20,272 nucleotides of DNA from the IMG/VR virus record IMGVR_UViG_3300044627_001585, positions 1 through 20,272 of that record. One strand, written 5' to 3'. Source of the stretch: a virus. How positions within the stretch are numbered: the stretch's first letter is position 1; every line of letters starts with the position of its first letter. Positions 14,051 through 20,272 of the stretch are shown one piece after another. The translations under genes and the position numbers were made by a program. Under the pieces are notes generated by a model, which did no database searches, was not told the DNA's origin, and was given only the letters and a program-made list of their open reading frames with translations.

Positions 14051-14659
14051 CTAGTGTGTCAAACGAGCGTTTAATTGTGCTCGCAACATTGCTGCTTTCG
14101 CCTCGTCAAATCGACTGGCTGGCTTCTTCTTTTTGTAGTTGGATTCAACATTGCCAGTAGCAATTCCAAGATTAATTGCTTCGTCGGCGTTGATCCATGT
14201 TTCGTTGCTCATCATGGATTCGATTTCCGATTCGGTCTTTTCCATGTACTCCGCGTAAATCGCAACGAGGCTTTTGTCGTATGCTTCAAGAGCGGCGATC
14301 GTCTTTCGCAACTCCTCTTGATTTCCGAGTGCGAATGCCAACGCTCGATGGATCATGACGCGACTGCCCTGGCTCATCAATCGTTTCGATCCTCCAAGGA
14401 AAATAACGCTAGCAGCAGATGCGGCCAGGCTGTCATTGATCGTAGTAATCTCGCCAGAGTAAGATTTCATGGCGTTGTAGATACCGATCCCCTCGTCGGC
14501 AGCTCCGCCAGGCGAGTTGATGCGAACCGTAACGGGTGATCCGTTAAATGCCTTGAGTGCTTTCTCAACGGCCAGATGAGTGATCGGGTCTTCTCCCCAA
14601 CCATCACCCACAACACCAGACAAAAGGATCTCGTTCGATTCGTTTTTGATTTCGATCAT
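14051..14659 (-). CDS. ClpP-like prohead protease
   Basis: A 202-residue protein of the ClpP/S49 serine-protease type used as prohead maturation protease in many HK97-like phages. Visible are PVTVRINSPGGAADEG (the oxyanion-hole strand), SLAASAASVIFLGG with the probable nucleophile Ser81, RVMIHRA with His104, and ETWINADEAINLGIA, where the third catalytic residue would lie (Glu153 at the position of the usual Asp, by my alignment from memory). It should cut the capsid delta domain inside proheads. The start directly follows the portal stop (TAAATG) with GGAG 8 nt upstream. The C-terminal ~30 residues are basic and Ala-rich. Confidence 0.92.
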   Translation of the reverse strand: MIEIKNESNEILLSGVVGDGWGEDPITHLAVEKALKAFNGSPVTVRINSPGGAADEGIGIYNAMKSYSGEITTINDSLAASAASVIFLGGSKRLMSQGSRVMIHRALAFALGNQEELRKTIAALEAYDKSLVAIYAEYMEKTESEIESMMSNETWINADEAINLGIATGNVESNYKKKKPASRFDEAKAAMLRAQLNARLTH

Positions 14660-16252
14660 TTATTCAACTCCTTGAAAGGAAAAGGTTCTGTTTTGCCACG
14701 TTTTGACGGCGTTTTTGACGGTTTCCTCCAGCTTTTCTGGCTCTGTTTCGCTGGCAATCTGCACCAAAATCGCAACCGATTGTTCGCAATGAGTGCGTGC
14801 CAAGTCGCGATCTAGGCCAATCGCCTCGATCTTTTCAGCCAGCTTTGGTTCCCACTTCGCATAGTTTTTGTTGATCCAAGCCACAAAGTTTGGCTTTTTG
14901 GCGGCGTTTGCAGCGTTGTTAGCCTCTCGTTGGATCAGAGACCGGATGGTTTCTTCGACGGCCAAGCGGTTCATTGCGGAGCTGTCCTGGGACTCGCCAG
15001 AGTTTTCCTGTGTGTCCTCTTCGGTATCTGTTGGGTCGTCTTCCATCTCGCCTGGCGACTGCTCGCCGGTTGGTTGGGAGATGGCAGGATTGATAAACTC
15101 GTCTCCGCCTTCGTATGGATTAAGATCCAGCTTGGCTCGGCACTCGTTTGGGTTCATGATACGAGCGGTGATGAATGTAGACATGGCGGATGCTGTCGCC
15201 TGTAAGTCGGTCTGCAACAATGCACCGCGGTTAAACTTGAAATACACTTTGCCGCCCGACTTCTTTTCCGTTGCGTTTCTCAGCTTGATGTCGCACTGCT
15301 CCTCCATCTTTACAAGCCATTTATTCAAGGCTTGCAAATACGCCAGATTCTTTTGCTCCAAAGAGTTGTAGCTGACGCTCTCGCCATCGCCTGGCATACC
15401 TTCAAGTCCAAACAGCATGCCAATGTCCGCTCGGCTGAACTTTTGCAATTCGACAAACTGAGCGTCGTTATTGGACATATTTACAGCGTTTGCCTTTACA
15501 CCTTCACGCAGTAGACCGGCCTTTCCAGCGTTCTCAGCTCCAGATTCTTGCTTATTGAATGACTCGATGAACTCTCTTGCTGCGGACTCGTTCCGGAATG
15601 ATCCTGGAGGTGCTTCGAGAAATAGCTTGCCGCGGAATCCTTTACGGAGTTGGTTTTCTAGGAATCGCTGCGATTGCACTCCGGTTGAGAACGTGCATTG
15701 TGCAATTTGAAGCAGTCCAATTCCTTCGATTCCGTTGTAAGCGAATCCCGATACATGGATCACATCAGAGTCGGCAAATAGCAAATAACCGTCCTGATTG
15801 GTTTCAAACTCATCGAAAAGGTTTTTGCTGTCGTCTTTGTTTGGCTTGGTCAAATGGTACTTTTGGCCTTCGAAGATTACAGTGCGAGTCCGGTCAGGCA
15901 TCATCGGAATCAGCTCAACAATCCGATCTCCATCGCGAATGATCGCAGCTCGGCCATTGCCGTACATGATCGCATGCGAGCAAATCTGTTCCTTAAACAC
16001 GCTCGGTGCCTGCATCGCGTTCGGCTGTTCGCGAAGCAGTCGGTAGCCGTCGTGTTTGAGATCGTTGACTGCACCTTCGCCTGACCGCCGCTTAACGTCG
16101 ATCGGCAACTGGCCGAAGTCTCCGACGATCTTGTTGTGTGCAAACCAAGCCGGAGGCAAGCCGAGTGCTTCCTTAAACCCGACGTACTGTTCGCGGTAGG
16201 AGTCTTCGGACAAACCCATCCATTTAGCAAGCTGATACCACATCGACGCCAT
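14660..16252 (-). CDS. Portal protein, HK97 gp3-like, with C-terminal extension
   Basis: A 530-residue protein. Residues ~1-392 follow the HK97-type portal family: LPIDVKRRSGEG, YGNGRAAIIRDGDRIVELIPM, DVIHVSGFAYNGIEGIGLL, the FRGKLFLEAPPG wing segment, a clip-region LFGLEGMPGDG and MNPNECRAKLDLNPYEGGDEF near the end of the core. It forms the dodecameric DNA channel at the head vertex. Beyond the core lie an acidic linker (~396-425, EMEDDPTDTEEDTQEN) and a helical domain of about 105 residues, longer than the usual HK97 portal tail. AGGAG is 5 nt before the ATG. It follows the large terminase by 8 nt. Confidence 0.93.
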   Translation of the reverse strand: MASMWYQLAKWMGLSEDSYREQYVGFKEALGLPPAWFAHNKIVGDFGQLPIDVKRRSGEGAVNDLKHDGYRLLREQPNAMQAPSVFKEQICSHAIMYGNGRAAIIRDGDRIVELIPMMPDRTRTVIFEGQKYHLTKPNKDDSKNLFDEFETNQDGYLLFADSDVIHVSGFAYNGIEGIGLLQIAQCTFSTGVQSQRFLENQLRKGFRGKLFLEAPPGSFRNESAAREFIESFNKQESGAENAGKAGLLREGVKANAVNMSNNDAQFVELQKFSRADIGMLFGLEGMPGDGESVSYNSLEQKNLAYLQALNKWLVKMEEQCDIKLRNATEKKSGGKVYFKFNRGALLQTDLQATASAMSTFITARIMNPNECRAKLDLNPYEGGDEFINPAISQPTGEQSPGEMEDDPTDTEEDTQENSGESQDSSAMNRLAVEETIRSLIQREANNAANAAKKPNFVAWINKNYAKWEPKLAEKIEAIGLDRDLARTHCEQSVAILVQIASETEPEKLEETVKNAVKTWQNRTFSFQGVE

Positions 16253-16260
16253 GTTTTCTC

Positions 16261-17961
16261 CTAGACGACGTAAAGATTGCCGGAGGAACGTTCAGGCTCA
16301 AGGCTTGTTACGCGGTATGCCATCACCGCCGCCACAATCGGGTCGATCTTGTCTTTGCTGTCTCGTTTGTCGAACATCCAGCGATCTTGACGATCCTTGC
16401 AGATGATCGCGTTTCCTGCACACCAGCGAAGTAGCTTTGAGTCCTCGAAGACAAGCCGTCCTTCCTCCATTAGCTGAATGAAATTGCGGATCGCCTCGTT
16501 GAAGTTGCTTTGGTTCTGTGCCATGCGTGCAGCAGTTGCTCCGATCTTGCCGAGCTGCTCGCCGAGCTGCTGGCCGTTGTAGGGATCGTAGGCAACGGTC
16601 TTGATCTCGTAGCGTTCCAGATCCTCGATAAGCGACGACTGCAACTCCTCGATTGGATATTGATGCTTGACTAATTCGCCGTTGTATACCCATTGCGAAA
16701 ACGGCATTACGGACAGATCACGCTTCGAATCGTCGGCGATGAACGCACGGCACCTGATCTCGTAGCGATAGACAGGCTTGCCGTCCTCGCCTACTGACAT
16801 CGGAAAACGTGCACACATTGCGTATGCGGCCAAATCGTCGCGGCTGCCGAGGTCAACGCCAGCTCCGACAGCGTCGGCCTGGTGCCAGTCGGCCAGTTCA
16901 CCAACGCAGCGATCAAAAGCGGTGACGTCGAACGCTCGCTCCGTTGATGCAACAATTCTGTTTCCGTGGTAACGCATAAAGCGGTTGCGTCCAACGGATG
17001 TGTTCTTGTCCTCGTTCCATCGCTGCCGAAGGTAGTCCAGCTTGATCGAGATCCCAAGGTTAGGATTCGCCTTGATCCAAAGCGACTCATCTGCTGGATC
17101 ATCTTCTGGATCTAGTTCGTAGATGATCGCGAACAGGCTCTCGTCCTTGAACGTGCCGTTGACGACGTTGACTGCGTAGTTGTAGTTTTCCAGCCACAGG
17201 TGCGAATCGTCTGCCCCAGCAGTCGTGATGATCAAATGCAGCGGTTGCGTCCGCGATCCAGAACCTGTAACCATCGTGTCATAGAACTTGCGATGGTGCT
17301 CTCCCCAGGCGTGTAACTCGTCCATCACCACGCAGTGCGGATTGAGTCCGTCGAATGGCTTGTCACTCGATACCTTGCGAATGTAGCTTCCTGAGTTTTT
17401 AAACGTGATCGTCTCGTTTTTGCAATCAGTTGACTTTTTGATCCAAGCGGACTGCTCACGCATACGCTGAGCCTCGCCGTAAACAACTGCTGCCTGTTCT
17501 TTCTTTGTGGCCGTCAAAAGAATCTGTCCGACTGCTTCAGGTCTTCCAGTTGCTGGGTCGATGTCGCCAGCTCCGAGGAACAAACACAATCCAGCCGCAG
17601 CGGATGACTTGCCGTTTTTTCGAGCCATCGACCAATAAACTTTGCGGAACCGCCGCGAGTTGTCATCGTCTCGCTTCCATCCGAATATGCACCACAATGC
17701 GAAGGCTTGCCACGGTTCTAGCTCAAAAGGTCGTCCAGCAAATTCGCCGATTGAGTGCCGGAGCATGACCGGAAAAAACTGGCAGACTGACGCGGCCCAG
17801 CGTCGATCGAAGTGAAAAGGAAACTCGTCAGTGCTTTGACGCTTCAGGTCTTCGAGGTGTCTGCGTACAGCATCCTTGACACGCTGACAGGCCACAATTT
17901 CGCCTGACATCACGCCTTCAATATACGCTTCGACTCGACCAGCAACGCCGTTAGTTATCAC
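16261..17961 (-). CDS. terL: Large terminase subunit
   Basis: A 566-residue Terminase_1-type packaging motor. The ATPase has an adenine-side region (ELEPWQAFALWCIFGW), Walker A ARKNGKSS (113-120), Walker B VVMDE (211-215) and coupling motif ITTAG (~245-249). The C-terminal RNase H-like nuclease carries likely metal-binding Asp370 (GVDLGSRDD), Asp459 (VAYDPYNG) and Asp540 (KIDPIVA). It cuts concatemeric phage DNA and pumps it through the portal. The start is GTG, overlapping the small-terminase stop by 11 nt, with AGGAGG 9 nt upstream. Length and motif order are normal for the family and no lesion is seen. Confidence 0.96.
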   Translation of the reverse strand: MITNGVAGRVEAYIEGVMSGEIVACQRVKDAVRRHLEDLKRQSTDEFPFHFDRRWAASVCQFFPVMLRHSIGEFAGRPFELEPWQAFALWCIFGWKRDDDNSRRFRKVYWSMARKNGKSSAAAGLCLFLGAGDIDPATGRPEAVGQILLTATKKEQAAVVYGEAQRMREQSAWIKKSTDCKNETITFKNSGSYIRKVSSDKPFDGLNPHCVVMDELHAWGEHHRKFYDTMVTGSGSRTQPLHLIITTAGADDSHLWLENYNYAVNVVNGTFKDESLFAIIYELDPEDDPADESLWIKANPNLGISIKLDYLRQRWNEDKNTSVGRNRFMRYHGNRIVASTERAFDVTAFDRCVGELADWHQADAVGAGVDLGSRDDLAAYAMCARFPMSVGEDGKPVYRYEIRCRAFIADDSKRDLSVMPFSQWVYNGELVKHQYPIEELQSSLIEDLERYEIKTVAYDPYNGQQLGEQLGKIGATAARMAQNQSNFNEAIRNFIQLMEEGRLVFEDSKLLRWCAGNAIICKDRQDRWMFDKRDSKDKIDPIVAAVMAYRVTSLEPERSSGNLYVV

Positions 17962-18439
17962 TACCAGTCGCCTCCTGGAGCCAAGCTACAAATGGATCGT
18001 CTTCTTCTTGCTTCGGTGCATGCAAACGACTACGAGAACTTGGTGTAAGTCCGAGTTCGGACTGTCTCTTAAGCAGACGATCCGCGTATTTATGGATCTG
18101 GTTTGCCGCTGGATGCACTGCCGCATTGCCCTTGTCGTTAAAAATGGTCACGTTGCCTTCCTTGCATTGTTCCCATAGCCAACAGAATTGTGCGTAATCC
18201 ATGCAATACGCTGCGAGAAGATGCTTATCTGCAGTCGTTAGCAAATTCATTTCTTCGAGCGTTGAGCAAACGTCTTGCCAGCACTCTTTTGCAATTGCAT
18301 CCTTTGCAACTTGCGTTGGCATCTTTGGCCATCCAAGCTTTACTTGTGGCTCGTTCTTGTTGCGTCGCTGCGGATTGTGTGCGAACGCTCCGGAAGCCTC
18401 TTTTTGTGCCGATGAAAGCGGTTTTCTACCTCGGACCAT
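17951..18439 (-). CDS. terS: Small terminase subunit, P27-like
   Basis: A 162-residue protein of the P27-type small terminase family. It begins with the typical basic leader (VRGRKPLSSAQKEASGAF), then PKMPTQVAKDAIAKECWQDVCSTLEEMNLLTTADKHLLAAYCMDYAQF, a central helical region, and HPAANQIHKYADRLLKRQSELGLTPSSRSRL, the hallmark C-terminal segment. It recognises phage DNA and recruits the large subunit. A GGAGG site 6 nt upstream fixes the start at 18439 (or the adjacent ATG at 18442); the much longer open frame to 18508 has no such signal. It is overlapped by the terminase large subunit and preceded by the HNH gene, the usual packaging cluster. Confidence 0.92.
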   Translation of the reverse strand: MVRGRKPLSSAQKEASGAFAHNPQRRNKNEPQVKLGWPKMPTQVAKDAIAKECWQDVCSTLEEMNLLTTADKHLLAAYCMDYAQFCWLWEQCKEGNVTIFNDKGNAAVHPAANQIHKYADRLLKRQSELGLTPSSRSRLHAPKQEEDDPFVAWLQEATGSDN

Positions 18440-18542
18440 CATAAACCTCCAATTCTGTGGACGCTGACGGATGCGTCTGCGATCGGTCGTGCCACTTTGG
18501 CAGACCACAATTTAGGCACCCGGGGACTAGCCGATCCCCCGT

Positions 18543-18914
18543 CTAGTGTTGCCATGCTAGCTTCCAGTAGTTCTGTTCGCTCCATCGCTTTGTTGCTTTG
18601 CCTTCTTGCTCGTTGCCTTCGAGTTCTTCGTGATGTTGTCGGCACACAGCTAACCAATTCGATCGCTGCATACGTTGCCTTGAGTCAACAGAGATAGCAG
18701 TGATGTGATGCATGTCCTGTGATGGCTGAGCTTCGAGGATGCCGTATAGCATCACGCACCGCTCACACAGTGGATGCTCCTTGCGGTATCGTTCGCTTGC
18801 ACATCGATGATCCCATCCGTGTCCCTCTGATGTAGACGATCGACTCTGTTGAGATGGCTTGCTACATCTGTCGCATCGATCTTTTACGATGGCACCGCAT
18901 CTGCATAGCTTCAT
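18543..18914 (-). CDS. HNH endonuclease
   Basis: A 123-residue HNH nuclease. The N-terminus has a zinc-ribbon-like set of cysteines (Cys4, Cys6, Cys14, Cys17). The HNH core has HPLCERC (Cys50, Cys53), QDMHHITAI (His69, His70), Asn86 in RSNWLAVC, and CRQHHEEL (Cys91, His94, His95). Next to HK97-type terminases such HNH proteins work with the terminase in cos cleavage during packaging, which is the likely role here. The ATG at 18914 begins one base after the stop of the upstream fibre-like gene; a GTG three codons earlier is also possible. No strong ribosome site is visible. About 100 nt separate it from the small terminase. Confidence 0.92.
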   Translation of the reverse strand: MKLCRCGAIVKDRCDRCSKPSQQSRSSTSEGHGWDHRCASERYRKEHPLCERCVMLYGILEAQPSQDMHHITAISVDSRQRMQRSNWLAVCRQHHEELEGNEQEGKATKRWSEQNYWKLAWQH

Positions 18915-18915
18915 G

Positions 18916-20272
18916 CTACACACTCGCTGCGTTCTGCACGGTCATTACACCCTTGGTGACGACCCGATTCGTTCCACCTGTGATGTCTCGAAGCGACCAT
19001 AGATACTGGCCGAGCGTTGCCGTCACAGCAGTGGTGATCGTTACCGTAAAGCTTGTAGATGTCCTAGTGATTGATCCGTTGGCGATCGTCAGGATGTCAG
19101 TTCCATCAGGGCGTGAGACGACAAACACCAAGGTAGCCGAAGTAGTATTCTCGTCGAGGTTCACGGTTGCAGTTGTGCTTTCGTTGTACTGCATTGTGAT
19201 CGTCGAAAGATTTACGCGATCCTCTACAACACTGATGCCGGAAGATGTGATCAGATCCGTTTTGTCCTTGATGGCATCCATCACGCCAACTGTTGGAAGC
19301 GATACAGTTCCTGATGAATCGAATCCCAGGATCGACCTGATCGCCGTGCGTTCGTTGGCAGTCCAATCCGTGCCGCCACCACCGCCTCCAGCCGCCATCG
19401 AAAGAGCAATCGTATCGTAACGAAATTGACCTGCACCGTCCGATTCGATCATCGAGTCGAGGCGACTGAGAGCCTGAGTTGCTGCGACTGCTGCGGCGAT
19501 TTCGTCATCTACTCCACCAGAAATCGTTGCACCTGCCGCCAAGGAAATTACGGAATCTGTTTGATCGACACTTGTAACATTTTGAATTGATGTATCGTAA
19601 AGAACTACTTGCGATCCTTGATTCTCAATGTTCCCCCAATCGATACCTGCCGCACCTGTTGCAGTGACATCAAGCGTGCGGCCTGACACAGTTGGTGCAA
19701 GTCGCGACGATACGGCAGCATCGAGGTTGCTTGCGGTCAGGCCAGTAACAGCAGATGTAGTATCAACGAGAACAACTCTTGAAATGTGCCCGCTAGCGTT
19801 GATGCCAAGAGACGCAAAGTTCGACGGAAACGATTGCGATAGGCTGTAACCAGTCTTGTCGTTGTTGGTCGTCACCGTCACGCCATTAGTGACGCTCGAC
19901 ACCGTTGGGATCACCGCTCCAGTGTGCGTCGTTGCTGCCAGCGTTATGCCGCTTGCCGATGTGATGTTGGTCGGACTCGCGATTGAGCTTGGCACCGTTA
20001 CGCCAGCCGCTGCCGTGATTGTTTGACCAGCGAACTGGATCGCGGACACGTCGAGTGCATCAGTTCCGAGGACCATCGAATCGTAGACGTTGGCAGGGAC
20101 CACCATTAGATTGACGGTCGGCATCTGATAGGTTGATTTATTGCACGTAATTTGAGCCCGGCCAAGCGTGTCGAGATTGCCCGTGGTTGTGACGAGCGTG
20201 TATTGGCCGTTTGCAATGTGAGTGAGCGTTGCTGCTGATGCCATCGCGGTGAGTGTTCCGCCGTTTTTGCTG
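18916..20272 (-). CDS. Fibre/receptor-binding-like structural protein, 5' end outside window
   Basis: The frame is open to the window edge, so the gene is truncated; the first internal ATG at 20244 is probably not the start, because upstream codons give SKNGGTLTA, which continues the family motif. Numbering from that Met, the N-terminal segment (THIANGQYTLVTTTGNLDTLGRAQI) is a small beta domain typical of phage and Planctomycete fibre-like proteins. LDAAVSSRLAPT (~174-185), a short hydrophobic helical stretch, a six-glycine hinge (286-291), DWTANERTAIRSILGFD and a C-terminal Ig-like domain (~340-442, BppU-like) follow. Composition is Thr/Ser/Val-rich. It probably belongs to a tail fibre or baseplate; its place before the packaging genes rather than after the tail genes is noteworthy. 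Confidence 0.8.
   Translation of the reverse strand, partial: SKNGGTLTAMASAATLTHIANGQYTLVTTTGNLDTLGRAQITCNKSTYQMPTVNLMVVPANVYDSMVLGTDALDVSAIQFAGQTITAAAGVTVPSSIASPTNITSASGITLAATTHTGAVIPTVSSVTNGVTVTTNNDKTGYSLSQSFPSNFASLGINASGHISRVVLVDTTSAVTGLTASNLDAAVSSRLAPTVSGRTLDVTATGAAGIDWGNIENQGSQVVLYDTSIQNVTSVDQTDSVISLAAGATISGGVDDEIAAAVAATQALSRLDSMIESDGAGQFRYDTIALSMAAGGGGGGTDWTANERTAIRSILGFDSSGTVSLPTVGVMDAIKDKTDLITSSGISVVEDRVNLSTITMQYNESTTATVNLDENTTSATLVFVVSRPDGTDILTIANGSITRTSTSFTVTITTAVTATLGQYLWSLRDITGGTNRVVTKGVMTVQNAASV

Noticed and set aside
18522-18539. GGGGA/TCCCC stem between the HNH and small terminase genes, possible terminator or cos element
   Set aside because: Only about five pairs with an 8-nt loop and no T-run on the transcribed strand; no direct evidence for a cos site.
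18854-19420. A 188-codon open frame on the plus strand, hydrophobic Val-rich
   Set aside because: It is antisense to the fibre-like gene; its Val/Pro richness mirrors the Thr/Asn/Gly codons of the real gene, and no ribosome site was seen.

Overview
The window is almost entirely the morphogenesis module of a tailed, siphovirus-type phage or prophage with HK97-like head genes, read on the minus strand (right to left). The order is classical: a truncated fibre/receptor-binding-like protein, HNH endonuclease, small and large terminase, portal, ClpP-like prohead protease, major capsid protein, head-tail connector and closure proteins, HK97 gp10-like and DUF3168-like tail completion proteins, major tail protein, a frameshifted pair of tail assembly chaperones, tape measure protein and distal tail proteins. 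Genes abut or overlap by a few bases, as in one long operon. No integrase, repressor, replication, holin or endolysin gene is in the window, so temperate lifestyle and phage ends cannot be judged. The host is not identified by any marker gene. Several small families (a DUF4282-like membrane protein, the SKNGG-type fibre, very Cys-rich proteins) are ones I associate with Planctomycetes and their phages, but that is an inference of modest strength.

Right part (20272 to about 9150): DNA packaging, capsid and connector genes. A GT-A fold glycosyltransferase sits between the capsid genes and the connector. A short gene with a strong Shine-Dalgarno, missed by simple longest-ORF calling, overlaps both the glycosyltransferase and the gp6-like connector. 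A 9-bp hairpin followed by a T-run lies just after the major capsid gene and probably acts as a (partial) terminator.

Middle (9144 to 5478): tail tube, chaperones and tape measure. The chaperone overlap carries a textbook -1 frameshift site: slippery A AAA AAC, a 7-nt spacer and a two-part hairpin whose loop holds the zero-frame stop.

Left part (5476 to 532): a tail protein, a small surface-like protein, a 455-residue protein with about 41 cysteines, and directly downstream a fusion of an Erv/ALR-like sulfhydryl oxidase domain (with CxC instead of CxxC) to a GT8-like glycosyltransferase domain. Then come a calcineurin-type metallophosphoesterase and a small HExxH protein. The pairing of a putative disulfide-forming enzyme with a cysteine-packed late protein is the most unusual feature of the window. 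A lone plus-strand gene for a DUF4282-like membrane protein converges on the operon at the left edge.
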